NCBI GenBank assembly: GCA_018725175.1
Contig: QLTX01000003.1
Span: 1 to 35,606, forward strand
DNA: 35,606 bases
Direction: 5' to 3'
Source: Candidatus Psychracetigena formicireducens
Lineage (GTDB): Bacteria; Coprothermobacterota; HKB111
Shown: piece after piece, positions 16,452 through 25,023 of the stretch
How positions within the stretch are numbered: the first letter of the stretch is position 1
Layout of the letters: each line of letters begins with the position of its first letter
Translations under genes and position numbers: made by a program
Notes under the pieces: model-generated
Seen by the model: the letters and a program-made list of their open reading frames with translations, nothing else
Told to the model about the DNA's origin: nothing
Database searches by the model: none

Positions 16452-17255
16452 ATGAGTTTAATAAGGGTATTATTTTTAGGGGACATAATCGGTTTACCTG
16501 GAAGAAGTGCTGTAAAAAGATATTTACCTCTCTTTCGTGAACAGTATTCGGTGGATATGGTTATTGCCAACGGAGAAAACCTCGCCGGTGGGACGGGTTT
16601 AACTCCTGACACTATAAATGATATATTTGAGTCAGGGGTGGATGTGGTTACCACGGGTAACCATGGTTTTGATAAGAAAGAAGGTCTTTCTTGTTTTAAT
16701 ACTGAGCATTTCTTAATTAGACCACAAAATTATCCCCCTTTAGCACCGGGAAAGGGTTATGTCTTCTGGGAAAAGAAGCAATTAAAAATAGGAGTTTTAA
16801 ATCTACAGGGAAGGGTTTTTATGCCTACCCTAGATTGCCCGTTTCGTATTGGTAAAGAATTCGCTCTAGCTATGAAGAAAGAATCTCCCATACTGATTAT
16901 AGACTTTCACGCTGAAGCAACTTCAGAAAAAATAGCTCTTGCCCATTATTTGTCCGGAACAGCATCAGCAGTAATAGGGTCGCACACCCATGTGCAAACT
17001 GCTGACGAAAGAATATTGGCAAACAGCACCCTTTTTATCAGCGATGTAGGGATGATTGGATCGTTAGATTCGGTTATTGGAATGAAAAAAGAGAGTATTA
17101 TAAGAAGATTTTTAACTCAGGTTCCTGAAAGGTTTGAAGTGGAAACGAAAAGTCCACTTATCTGGGAATCAGTTCTCCTGGTCATAAATTATACAGGGGA
17201 GGGCGTTTCTATAGAAAGAATTAGGAAAATTCTTGAACCCTCCCCTGTATCTTAA
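16452..17255 (+). CDS. ymdB: YmdB-family metallophosphoesterase (TIGR00282)
   Basis: YmdB is a binuclear-metal phosphodiesterase, described as acting on cyclic nucleotides and affecting biofilm and late developmental genes in Bacillus. The 267 residues carry the metal ligands: D11 in 'FLGDIIG', 'ANGENLAGGTG' (E42, N43), 'TTGNHGFDK', 'DFHAEATSEK' and 'GSHTHVQTAD'. It follows rny by 3 nt, the conserved pairing. The last 60 nt of the gene contain a long inverted repeat (17193-17248). Confidence 0.95.
   Translation: MSLIRVLFLGDIIGLPGRSAVKRYLPLFREQYSVDMVIANGENLAGGTGLTPDTINDIFESGVDVVTTGNHGFDKKEGLSCFNTEHFLIRPQNYPPLAPGKGYVFWEKKQLKIGVLNLQGRVFMPTLDCPFRIGKEFALAMKKESPILIIDFHAEATSEKIALAHYLSGTASAVIGSHTHVQTADERILANSTLFISDVGMIGSLDSVIGMKKESIIRRFLTQVPERFEVETKSPLIWESVLLVINYTGEGVSIERIRKILEPSPVS
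17193..17248. terminator. Inverted repeat at the end of ymdB, possible two-way terminator
   Basis: An 11-bp perfect GC-rich inverted repeat (17193-17203 and 17238-17248, sequence ACAGGGGAGGG and its complement) encloses 34 nt. The enclosed part can itself fold, with AAGAATT pairing to AATTCTT. It lies inside the last codons of ymdB, before the convergent rpsT. No strong U-tract follows in either direction (ATAATTT on the minus side), so termination is only one possibility; an mRNA 3'-end stabilising structure is another. Confidence 0.45.
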
Positions 17256-17274
17256 ATAATTAATAAGAAATATA

Positions 17275-17532
17275 CTAAACTTTAAGGCTTTTCATCAAAC
17301 TACTTTTCTTACGGGAAGCTGTATTTTTATGTAATATGCCTTTTTTACACGCCTTGTCAATAGTTTTTTGAGCCATTCTTATCATTTCTTTTGATAAATC
17401 AGCGTTTGCAGAGTCAATAGCCTGGCGACATTTTTTAGTGGCTGTTTTAACCTGAGTTTTTAAGGCTTTATTTATATTAGTTTCCTTTTCAGTAATTTTA
17501 ATTCTTTTTATCGCAGATTTAATATTTGCCAA
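17275..17532 (-). CDS. rpsT: 30S ribosomal protein S20
   Basis: S20 binds 16S rRNA near the bottom of the 30S body. The start is the TTG at 17532-17530, giving 85 residues beginning ANIKSAIKRI, the exact family N-terminus. GGAGG at 17545-17541 lies 8 nt upstream. An in-frame ATG at 17547 overlaps that ribosome site and would add residues no S20 has, so I reject it. The rest is lysine-rich and helical with 'KNTASRKKSSLMK' near the end. It follows the M48 protease gene closely on the same strand. Confidence 0.96.
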   Translation of the reverse strand: MANIKSAIKRIKITEKETNINKALKTQVKTATKKCRQAIDSANADLSKEMIRMAQKTIDKACKKGILHKNTASRKKSSLMKSLKV

Positions 17533-17571
17533 CCTGGATACCTCCAAAAAATAATTTAACCTGTAATATTA

Positions 17572-18690
17572 TCATTTTCTGAATTTTTTAGCAAGATTTA
17601 TTCTATCAATGATAGGAGGATGGGTAAAAAATAATATTCTGATTAAATAGTGAGGGTTAGGGTCTTTCAAGTTGCTTTCCATAAACTTTTCCATGATAGA
17701 AATAAAAGAACGAGAATTATTAATTGCCTTAATGGCAAATCGGTCCACATTGTACTCCCACTCTCTTTTTATGCTGAGATATAAGGGCCAACCTACTAAG
17801 TTTATGATTAGCAGAAACAGAAATAATAAGGGAAAATTCGCCAGATCGGGTAAGGCGCCTGAGTTTAGGGCTTGACCAAACCTTTTAAGTAAAGATATTC
17901 CGATATAGGTATAGAAGAAAATTAAAGCAGAAAATAGGGTTAAACCTTTTAAAAAATGACCATAACGGTAATGTCCAATTTCATGAACACCTACAACTTC
18001 TAACTCCTCCTGAGCAGCTTTTTTTAGTAAATTTTCTGAAAATACAATTTTTTTGAATGGGCCAAAGCCTGTGAAAAATGCTGACATACTATTTGTTTTA
18101 TCGCTATCTTTAAAAGTTGCCAGGTGGGATGGTTTCAAATGGTGCTTATTAAGTAATTTATTAAATCTTTTGGAAGTGCTTTCTTCCAGAGGAGAAAGTT
18201 TCAAAAACTTAGGTACTAATGGAGAGCATAAAAGAGTTAAACCAAAAATCAGTATAGCTATGACCGAGGGAGTAATTAAAACGGAAAAAGCAACCGGTAT
18301 AAAACCTGGAAGCTTTAAGGGAATACTGTAATAATACAGGTAGGAATAAAGTGTGAGCAGCAGATAAATAATTAACATAGATTGAGCTGATTTTTTTAAG
18401 AAATGGAATAAGTTATATTTAATCAGCCCAAACTTTTTAGGGATGTAATATAGTAAAGACCAATCAAATAGTAGTTTTAGGGGTAGTAAAGGTAATAACA
18501 TAAGTAAAGTAAACAAACCAACAGACCACCAATCGGGTTCTTTAAACAAACTAAATTCCCTTATCCTATCCACCAGGTTCAGTCTGATGAACAAGGTCAG
18601 ATAAGTTATTAAGATAAGATAAAATCCACTTTTTAAGAGAACAGTTTGTCGTGTATTTTCTTTAGCTAAAGCTGCTCTTTGGGGATGCAT
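17572..18690 (-). CDS. M48 family (Ste24-like) membrane zinc metalloprotease
   Basis: A 372-residue integral membrane protease. The zinc motif HEIGH (H236, E237, H240) lies near a membrane helix, and the third ligand is probably the glutamate in 'KREWEYNVDRFAI'. About seven hydrophobic segments can be counted, four before and two or three after the motif. This matches the Ste24/CaaX protease family more than the two-helix HtpX. Bacterial Ste24-like enzymes probably act in membrane protein quality control; the substrate here is unknown. ATG 18690 is preceded by AAGGAAGGA. rpsT follows 24 nt after the 3' boundary of the gene on the same strand, so they are probably co-transcribed. Confidence 0.9.
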   Translation of the reverse strand: MHPQRAALAKENTRQTVLLKSGFYLILITYLTLFIRLNLVDRIREFSLFKEPDWWSVGLFTLLMLLPLLPLKLLFDWSLLYYIPKKFGLIKYNLFHFLKKSAQSMLIIYLLLTLYSYLYYYSIPLKLPGFIPVAFSVLITPSVIAILIFGLTLLCSPLVPKFLKLSPLEESTSKRFNKLLNKHHLKPSHLATFKDSDKTNSMSAFFTGFGPFKKIVFSENLLKKAAQEELEVVGVHEIGHYRYGHFLKGLTLFSALIFFYTYIGISLLKRFGQALNSGALPDLANFPLLFLFLLIINLVGWPLYLSIKREWEYNVDRFAIKAINNSRSFISIMEKFMESNLKDPNPHYLIRILFFTHPPIIDRINLAKKFRK

Positions 18691-18730
18691 TTCGTAATCC
18701 TTCCTTTAAATCGTTTTTTTTATTTATAAT

Positions 18731-18759
18731 TTTACCAGATTAACAAAAACCTTTATAAT
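18731..18759 (+). promoter_or_regulatory. Probable promoter of the HIT-NTP transferase genes
   Basis: TTTACC (18731-18736) and TATAAT (18754-18759) are separated by 17 nt. The -10 box is perfect and the -35 box matches at four of six positions. Transcription would start near 18766, about 40 nt before the HIT gene. The region is shared with the divergent M48 protease gene. Confidence 0.5.
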
Positions 18760-18804
18760 ATATTCATAATATCATTTGAAATATTTGAACACTGGAGGTT
18801 CTAG

Positions 18805-19287
18805 TTGTTTGAAAATATAATGTTCAGACCCTGGAGGATAATTTACCTGCAACAGGAAAAAGAAACGGGATGCATTCTTTGTTCAATTGCCAAATCAGAG
18901 AATGATGCGAAAAATCTTGTACTCATGCGTAGTAAATACTGCTTAATTATGTTAAATAGGTACCCCTATAATATCGGTCACCTGATGGTTGTTCCTTACC
19001 AACATCTTAGTAATATGGGTGATTTACAGGAAGGAGAAATGATTGATATAATAAAAACAGTTATTTTGAGCATAGATAATCTTAAAGCTGTGTTTAATCC
19101 CCAGGGGTTTAATCTTGGGGTTAATATCGGGAAAGCAGCTGGGGTAGGAATTGATAATCATATCCATTTTCATATTGTTCCCAGGTGGGAGGGTGATACC
19201 AACTTTATGCCCGTAATCTCCGACATAAGAGTATTAGGAGAAGCCCTGGAAGATACTTTCAGAAGGTTAAAAGGAGTATTTTTATGA
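18805..19287 (+). CDS. HIT family hydrolase/phosphorylase
   Basis: HIT proteins act on nucleoside phosphate bonds, such as AMP conjugates or diadenosine polyphosphates. The 160-residue product has the HIT motif 'NHIHFHIVPRW' (H119, H121, H123), the strand-turn 'YNIGHLMVVPYQH', and an N-terminal CxxC (C23, C26) that in related proteins binds zinc. It resembles the short Ap4A-phosphorylase-like HIT branch; the true substrate cannot be read from sequence. The start is TTG 18805 with GGAGG 6 nt upstream. It overlaps the next gene by 4 nt. Confidence 0.92.
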   Translation: MFENIMFRPWRIIYLQQEKETGCILCSIAKSENDAKNLVLMRSKYCLIMLNRYPYNIGHLMVVPYQHLSNMGDLQEGEMIDIIKTVILSIDNLKAVFNPQGFNLGVNIGKAAGVGIDNHIHFHIVPRWEGDTNFMPVISDIRVLGEALEDTFRRLKGVFL

Positions 19288-20012
19288 TAGATATTGTAGT
19301 TTTAGCTGGAGGCAGAAGCTTTTTGCCAGAAAAAGCCAGCTATAAATCTCTCTTACTTATTAATTCAAAGCCCATGGTTTGGTATCCTTTACAGGAATTA
19401 AAAAGTGTGAATAATATTGGTAAAGTTGTATTGGTAGCCAGCAAAGAGGTTGCCGAAGTGGTAGGGAATGATTACCATTTCTGGGTTGATAGCAATGCCA
19501 GTCTAACAGATAATCTTTTCAAAGGTTTTGAGAAAACATCATCAGACTATATCTTAATCTGTAGCGCAGACATTCCTCTGGTTAAAGCTAATCATATTCA
19601 GTGGTTTATAGATGAAGGCCTGAAAAGTAGTGCCCGGGTAGTTATGCCCTATATTACCAAAAATGTTATTGATAAGAGTTATCCTGGAGCAAGAAGAACT
19701 TATGTCCGCTTGAAGGAGGGCTTGGTTACCCTGGGAAATATTGCTCTGGTTGAGAGGAACCTTCTGGGGGAAATAAAACAATTAATAAAAAAAGCAACTG
19801 ACTATCGTAAAAATCCTTTAAAAATTGCTAGGTTGGTTGGGTATGATATAGTTGCCCTTTATCTATTGGGATTATTAAGCGTTAAATACATTGAGAGAAG
19901 AGCTTATCATTTCGTTAAGGGTCCAGTTAGAGGGTTGCTCTGTCCCTATCCTGAAATAGGTATGGATGTAGATAAAATTGAAGACCTAGAAGTAGTAAAA
20001 CGGTTTATCTGA
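19284..20012 (+). CDS. MobA-like NTP transferase domain protein
   Basis: A 242-residue protein of the nucleotidyltransferase family with a MobA-like fold. The start 'MIDIVVLAGGR' is the nucleotide-binding loop, and 'YILICSADIPLV' (about residues 90-101) holds the metal-binding aspartate. These enzymes transfer a nucleotide from CTP, GTP or UTP to a sugar phosphate or cofactor. The middle part ('YVRLKEGLVTLGN') and the C-terminal half, predicted helical, mark a subgroup often found in Clostridia-like genomes whose substrate I cannot name. ATGA overlap with the HIT gene implies translational coupling. Confidence 0.85.
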   Translation: MIDIVVLAGGRSFLPEKASYKSLLLINSKPMVWYPLQELKSVNNIGKVVLVASKEVAEVVGNDYHFWVDSNASLTDNLFKGFEKTSSDYILICSADIPLVKANHIQWFIDEGLKSSARVVMPYITKNVIDKSYPGARRTYVRLKEGLVTLGNIALVERNLLGEIKQLIKKATDYRKNPLKIARLVGYDIVALYLLGLLSVKYIERRAYHFVKGPVRGLLCPYPEIGMDVDKIEDLEVVKRFI

Positions 20013-20123
20013 TATAATTTCCTAATTGATAAACAACTTATAATAAGGGTAGAAAGTTTAGTTTTAAAAGGGGTATTATTTAAAAAAATGGCTATTACCC
20101 AGAACAACAAAAAAAGGAGAGTG

Positions 20124-20132
20124 ATGGCATAG
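20124..20132 (+). promoter_or_regulatory. Two-codon upstream ORF in frame with the DUF4388 gene
   Basis: AAGGAG (20114-20119) is followed closely by ATG GCA TAG (20124-20132), and the stop codon is directly followed, in the same frame, by GTG GCA, the only usable start of the next gene. The GTG itself is 12 nt from the ribosome site, which is long. This could be a minimal leader peptide with re-initiation, a recent amber mutation in codon 3, or a sequence error. Confidence 0.4.
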
Positions 20133-20954
20133 GTGGCATTAGAAGGTGATTTAAAGGATTTTTCGCTTACTGACCTTATTAACCTGGTTATAATCTCTAA
20201 GAGAAAAGGTGCATTGGTGTTTCACCCTTATCCTGGAGACGAGTGGAGTATTTATTTTGATGAAAAAGGGGTTATTCATGCAGAACATGGAGAAAATGAG
20301 GGTGAAAAAATTCTGGAAAGGTTATTAATTTTAAAAAGTGGACCTTTTATTTTTAACCCTAATAAAATAACCTCAAATAATACTATAACCAAGTCTCATG
20401 AAGAGCTTTCTATGTACTTATCAGTGTTAGGTGACATCTGGAATGAAATAAAGGATTTTATTCCCCCTTTAGACACCGATTTAGTTGTGGAAAGTGATTA
20501 CTCGGAAATAGTACTAAGTAGCCTTGAGTTAAAAATGTTGTTACTGGTAGCTACCCGGGTCAAAATGAAAGCTATCTTAGATGAAGAGGGTAAGGTAGGT
20601 ATCAAAGAGCTTGAAGCCTTAATCCACCTGATCAGGGCTGGAATAGTAAGACCTGGTAGCCCTTCTCCTGTTAAAAAGGCAGTTTCTATGCCTACAACAG
20701 ATGCTCCAGGAATTAAGTTAACCGTGGTGAAGAGTTTCTCTATCTCAAAAGATATGGTGCAAATGGATAAAAATATAGCAAATAATTGGGTAGAAAACAA
20801 TTTATTCACCGGTAGAGTGTTTATCAGAGGAACTATATTTATTGCTGAACTTAAAACGGGTTTAGGAAAAGCTCTGGTAATTGCTGATAAGTCAGCCCGA
20901 ACACTGGGTTTAAAAGAAGGGGAAGAGGTAGAAGTTAAACCTTACTTTGAATAG
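20133..20954 (+). CDS. DUF4388 (PATAN) domain protein with C-terminal barrel-like domain
   Basis: A 273-residue cytoplasmic protein. Residues 1-75 match DUF4388: 'LEGDLKDFSLTDLINLV', 'KGALVFHP', 'IYFDEKGVIHAEHGENEGEK' and a final 'GPFIFNP'. These domains occur in bacterial signalling proteins, often with response regulators, and are thought to mediate protein contacts. The middle (about 85-175) is mostly helical. The last 80 residues end with 'IADKSARTLGLKEGEEVEV', which resembles the closing segment of a double-psi or AbrB-like beta barrel; this is inference. Start GTG 20133 follows a two-codon upstream ORF. I cannot assign a function. Confidence 0.75.
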   Translation: MALEGDLKDFSLTDLINLVIISKRKGALVFHPYPGDEWSIYFDEKGVIHAEHGENEGEKILERLLILKSGPFIFNPNKITSNNTITKSHEELSMYLSVLGDIWNEIKDFIPPLDTDLVVESDYSEIVLSSLELKMLLLVATRVKMKAILDEEGKVGIKELEALIHLIRAGIVRPGSPSPVKKAVSMPTTDAPGIKLTVVKSFSISKDMVQMDKNIANNWVENNLFTGRVFIRGTIFIAELKTGLGKALVIADKSARTLGLKEGEEVEVKPYFE

Positions 20955-20993
20955 TTTTTTTATTAAAAATAAAATAATGGAGGTTCAAGAACG

Positions 20994-22214
20994 ATGATTA
21001 AAACAGCATTTGTTTCCTTACAACTTCTTGTTGTTGCCTACAGCGGTATAGTTTTTATTTCTACCGCTATGGGTGTCCCAACCAACCTGTCACTCCTGGG
21101 TGCAGGAGTATCTACTTTTATTATGTTTTTTGTAGGTAAAGGTAAAGTGCCAGTATTTATGGGAGTTTCTTTTGCTTATATTGCCCTTATCAGTTCAATA
21201 CGGATAGAATTACTCACTGGTGGCGTAGCATTTGCAGTTATGATTTCCGCTATTGCTTACTTTGCAATGAGCTTCTTAATTAAATTAGTTGGTCTTTACA
21301 GAATTCCCAAATACTTTCCTCCGGTGGTTATTGGTCCCATAATTGTATTGGTAGGGCTTACTTTATTACCCGATATTTCTGTCAATGTATCTGCTGATTT
21401 GACCTTATCCCTAATAACCATTTTATCAATTGTAGCTTTAAGCTACAGGAAAGAAACCCGACCCTACTCATTATTATTGGGAATAGTAGTAGGTGTAATT
21501 GCAGGTTTCTTTAGAGGTAACATTGATCTTACCAGATTTATTAACGCTCCTATGTTTTCTATTCCTGAATTTGTCTACCCTACCTTTCAATTACGTGCTT
21601 TCTTGTGGATAATACCCGGTGCTATTGCTGCTATGATAGACCATATTGGTCAGGTTTTTGCTGTCAGTCAGGTAGTAGAAAAAGATGTGTTTATTGAACC
21701 TGGGCTTAGTAACACTTTATTGGGGAATGGAATTGCTAACCTGATAGTAGGATTGGTGGGGTCTCCCCCGGTAACGCCCTATGGCCAGATAACAGGGTCA
21801 ATGGCACTTTTAGATGAGAAAAAGACTTTACCAATTTTAATAGCTGCTGGATTAACTATTTTATTAGCTTTTTCTGGAAAACTGGAAGCCCTGGTTGGAG
21901 CAATACCTTTTTCCGTTTTGAACAGCTTGTTGATGGTTACAGTTGGCTTGATTATTGTTCTCGGTTTTAAAATTATGATAACCGGGGATGTAGATTTCTC
22001 TCAAGCTAAGAACCTGATAATCCCCGTTGTAATCATCGGCCTTGGCTTAATGCCTGGAGGTATCCTGGTGTTTGGCGAGGGAGCATTAGAAGGAACTGGA
22101 GTTTACTTTGGTGGGTATAAAGTGTCGATTTTAGCTCTGGCTTCTTTCACTGGGGTCTTATTAAATCTACTGTTTGTTTTGCTGGAAGATTTTATAGCAA
22201 AAAGAGGTAAGTAA
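20994..22214 (+). CDS. NCS2 family uracil/xanthine permease
   Basis: A 406-residue polytopic membrane protein with about 12-14 hydrophobic helices, probably a proton-coupled nucleobase importer of the NCS2/NAT family. The two substrate-site helices carry 'AAMIDHIGQV' (compare AEHIGH in UraA, with the acidic residue kept as D) and 'GSPPVTPYGQITGSMALL' (compare the GxPxTTYxENxG region). 'PPVVIGPIIVLVGLTL' is also typical. The substrate, uracil versus a purine, cannot be set. GGAGG lies 10 nt before ATG 20994. tldD follows after 4 nt. Confidence 0.88.
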   Translation: MIKTAFVSLQLLVVAYSGIVFISTAMGVPTNLSLLGAGVSTFIMFFVGKGKVPVFMGVSFAYIALISSIRIELLTGGVAFAVMISAIAYFAMSFLIKLVGLYRIPKYFPPVVIGPIIVLVGLTLLPDISVNVSADLTLSLITILSIVALSYRKETRPYSLLLGIVVGVIAGFFRGNIDLTRFINAPMFSIPEFVYPTFQLRAFLWIIPGAIAAMIDHIGQVFAVSQVVEKDVFIEPGLSNTLLGNGIANLIVGLVGSPPVTPYGQITGSMALLDEKKTLPILIAAGLTILLAFSGKLEALVGAIPFSVLNSLLMVTVGLIIVLGFKIMITGDVDFSQAKNLIIPVVIIGLGLMPGGILVFGEGALEGTGVYFGGYKVSILALASFTGVLLNLLFVLLEDFIAKRGK

Positions 22215-22218
22215 TGAA

Positions 22219-23661
22219 ATGAAGAATGAAACAAGAGAAATCTTAGGGTTTCTTTCTCTCCCCGGGGTAAATTATGCAGATGTGAGGATAGTCCGAAGAG
22301 AGATTGAAAAAATTAAAGTAAAAAATCAAAGAGTTGAAACAGCCTCCTCTATTGTTGATTATGGTTATGGTGTAAGGGTTTTATTTAAAGGAGCCTGGGG
22401 TTTTAGCTCATCATCTCAATTTGGAAGCGAAGGCTTTAAAAGAACAGCTGAAGAAGCTTTCAATATCGCCCGTGCTTCCAGAATGGTGAAAGATAGAGAG
22501 ACTATTTTAGTTCCCACCGAAGTTATAAACGATAAATGGGTAACCAATTGTGAGAAAGACCCCTTCAAAGTACCGTTCAACGAAAAAGTTAAGTTGATGA
22601 TGGAAGCAGAAAAATTACTTCATACTTCTGAAGATATTAAGATTGGGGAAGTATCTATGGAGTTTTTTAAAGAAGACAAAACCTTTGCCTCTTCCGAGGG
22701 CTCATATATTGAACAATCATTTATAGAAAGTGGTGCAGGAATTTCCGCTTTAGCCATTAAAGATGGAGAGGTTCAAACGAGAAGTTACCCCAGTTCCTTT
22801 GGTGGAGACTATCGTAAAGCCGGGTGGGAGTTTGTAGAAGGATTAAAATTATCCGAAAACGCTGCCCGAGTTGGAGAAGAAGCTACTCAACTGCTCAAAG
22901 CACCACCGGTACCTGCAGTAGTTTCCACCCTTATTCTGGATAGCACTCAGATGACCCTGCAAATCCATGAATCTTGTGGTCACCCAACCGAATTAGACCG
23001 GGTTCTGGGGAGTGAAGCGAGTTATGCTGGTACCAGTTTTTTAACCCCCGATAAATTGAATAACTTTCAATATGGTTCGTCGCTGGTAAACCTATACCAG
23101 GATGCTACTGAGCCTTATGGACTAGGAAGTTTTGCTTATGATGACGAGGGAGTTAAGGCCAGGAAAACCTATCTGGTAAAAGCAGGACAGTTTGTTGGTT
23201 ACCTCACTTCCAGAGAAACAGCAATGATTTTGAATCAGAAGAGCAACGCTACCATGAGAGCTGATGGTTGGAATAGGCTTCCCCTCATCAGGATGACCAA
23301 TATAAATATAGAGCCCGGAGATAAAACCCTGGAAGAACTTATCGGTGAAGTTGACCATGGTTTCTACATGTTAACTAACAAGTCCTGGTCCATAGATGAT
23401 AAACGGTTAAATTTCCAGTTTGGGTGCGAAATCGCTTATGAAATCAAAGATGGAAAACTGGGAGAAATACACAAAAATCCTACCTATACCGGTATTACCT
23501 ATGAGTTCTGGAGAAGTATGGATGCTTTGTGTAATGCTGACTACTTCAGGGTTTGGGGTTTGCCTAACTGCGGCAAGGGAGAACCTCCCCAAACTGCCAG
23601 AGTTGGTCATGGCACAGTTCCCGCCAGGTTTCGGAATGTGCGAATGGGGGTAGCCAAATGA
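22219..23661 (+). CDS. tldD: Metalloprotease TldD
   Basis: TldD is the zinc-bearing half of the TldD/TldE heterodimeric protease, which trims unfolded or modified peptides such as microcin B17 precursor and CcdA. The 480 residues include the HExxxH zinc motif (H250, E251, H255, in 'LQIHESCGHPTELDR'), and the third ligand is probably the C-terminal cysteine of 'WGLPNCGKGEP'. Length and full-length similarity agree with the family. It overlaps the partner gene tldE by 4 nt, ensuring equal production. Confidence 0.95.
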   Translation: MKNETREILGFLSLPGVNYADVRIVRREIEKIKVKNQRVETASSIVDYGYGVRVLFKGAWGFSSSSQFGSEGFKRTAEEAFNIARASRMVKDRETILVPTEVINDKWVTNCEKDPFKVPFNEKVKLMMEAEKLLHTSEDIKIGEVSMEFFKEDKTFASSEGSYIEQSFIESGAGISALAIKDGEVQTRSYPSSFGGDYRKAGWEFVEGLKLSENAARVGEEATQLLKAPPVPAVVSTLILDSTQMTLQIHESCGHPTELDRVLGSEASYAGTSFLTPDKLNNFQYGSSLVNLYQDATEPYGLGSFAYDDEGVKARKTYLVKAGQFVGYLTSRETAMILNQKSNATMRADGWNRLPLIRMTNINIEPGDKTLEELIGEVDHGFYMLTNKSWSIDDKRLNFQFGCEIAYEIKDGKLGEIHKNPTYTGITYEFWRSMDALCNADYFRVWGLPNCGKGEPPQTARVGHGTVPARFRNVRMGVAK

Positions 23662-24998
23662 TTGGTGAAAAGAAGTTAAGGGAGATAGGTTTAAAAGCTT
23701 TAGAATTAGCTGGTAAGGCTGATTTAAAAGTAACTATTTTATCTACTGTTTCTAACCTTACCCGTTTTGCCAGGGGAGAGATACATCAGAATGTTTCAGA
23801 AAACAACACTGAGCTAACCTTATCTTATATTCAAGACCAAAAGATGGGTATTAGTTCTACTAACGATACTTCTAAACTGGGAGTTGAAAAAGCGTTATCT
23901 AATGCCAGGACGATTGCGCAGTTAATGCCAGTTAACCCTTACCTGCCAGACCTACCTGAACCACAAATTTACCATACTGTTAATTCAGTATCCGAGTCCA
24001 CCATTAAGGCTTCGCCGGAGGATAGGGCTGTAATAGTCGGTAGGGCTGTTCAGAAGGCAAAAGCTCGCAGAGTTGAAGCTTATGGAGCACTTACCACGGA
24101 AGTTTTAGAGCTGTGTATTATGAATACTAAAGGCTTGAAAGCCTATTTTCCTTTTACCAGGTCTGAGTTTAGGATTATATGTCTTCAAGAAGGTGGTAGT
24201 GGGTATGGCGAAACAGTTAATGCAGGTTTAGACAAGCTTGATATTATCAAAATTTCTGATGAGGCTATAACTACCTGCCTGAATACTTTAAATCCCCAAT
24301 CTATTGAAGCAGGTGAGTATGATGTAGTAATCAAACCTTACGCCACTTCAGATATATTACAGATGTTATCTTATTTAAGCTTTAATGGTAAGGCTGCTGA
24401 AGAAGGGCGCTCCTATATAAAAATGAAAATGGGACAGCAGGTTGCTTCACCCCTGGTCACCATATACGATGACAATCAGAACCATCTGGGCATGCCTATT
24501 CCATTTGATTTTGAAGGTTTAGCCAAGAAAAAAATTCCCCTGATTGAAAGAGGTATAGCTAAAGGCCTGGTTTATGACTCCTTTACTGCGAAAAAAGCTG
24601 GCGTGGAACCAACCGGGCACAATTTACCGGCCACCTTTGCTTACTACGGTGCCTTACCTTCCAATCTGTTTATGGATGCTGGTGAATTTAGCCTGGAAGA
24701 AATGATTAAGTCAGTGGAAAAAGGAGTATTTGTTACCCGTTTCCACTATACTAATCCTATTGACCCGGTGAAAGCGGTCATTACGGGTATGACTCGAGAT
24801 GGAACCTTCTTGATAGAAAATGGTAGGACTGTAAAACCGATAAAAAACCTTAGGTTTACCCAGTCCTATTTTGAAGCCCTGGAAAAAGTGGAGATGGTGG
24901 GAAAAGAACGGAGTTTAATACCTCTAGGGTTTGGGGCTTCTTTGGTACCAGCACTGAAGATAAAAGGATTTAAATTCACCGGTGTAACTGAGTTTTAA
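23658..24998 (+). CDS. pmbA: TldE/PmbA, non-catalytic partner of TldD
   Basis: The 446-residue product has the PmbA/TldE fold without an HExxxH motif, as expected for the inactive subunit that forms the substrate cavity with TldD. Recognisable elements are 'SNLTRFARGEIHQNVSENNT' near the start, 'GEYDVVIKP' in the middle, and 'PTGHNLPATF' and 'IENGRTVKPIKNLRFTQSY' toward the end. It is the last gene of its transcription unit and is followed by a strong terminator. The ATGA overlap with tldD suggests coupling. Confidence 0.94.
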   Translation: MIGEKKLREIGLKALELAGKADLKVTILSTVSNLTRFARGEIHQNVSENNTELTLSYIQDQKMGISSTNDTSKLGVEKALSNARTIAQLMPVNPYLPDLPEPQIYHTVNSVSESTIKASPEDRAVIVGRAVQKAKARRVEAYGALTTEVLELCIMNTKGLKAYFPFTRSEFRIICLQEGGSGYGETVNAGLDKLDIIKISDEAITTCLNTLNPQSIEAGEYDVVIKPYATSDILQMLSYLSFNGKAAEEGRSYIKMKMGQQVASPLVTIYDDNQNHLGMPIPFDFEGLAKKKIPLIERGIAKGLVYDSFTAKKAGVEPTGHNLPATFAYYGALPSNLFMDAGEFSLEEMIKSVEKGVFVTRFHYTNPIDPVKAVITGMTRDGTFLIENGRTVKPIKNLRFTQSYFEALEKVEMVGKERSLIPLGFGASLVPALKIKGFKFTGVTEF

Positions 24999-25023
24999 TT
25001 AAAAACAGAAGAATCGGCAACAG

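Noticed and set aside
17533-17547. rpsT start at ATG 17547
   Set aside because: This ATG overlaps the GGAGG site used by the TTG start, and adds five residues before the standard S20 N-terminus.
20020-20110. TATAAT at 20039-20044 and a weak GGGTA/TACCC pairing upstream of the DUF4388 gene
   Set aside because: No acceptable -35 box at 16-18 nt, and the stem is only five pairs plus a mismatch with no U-tract; a promoter is likely in this gap but I cannot place it.
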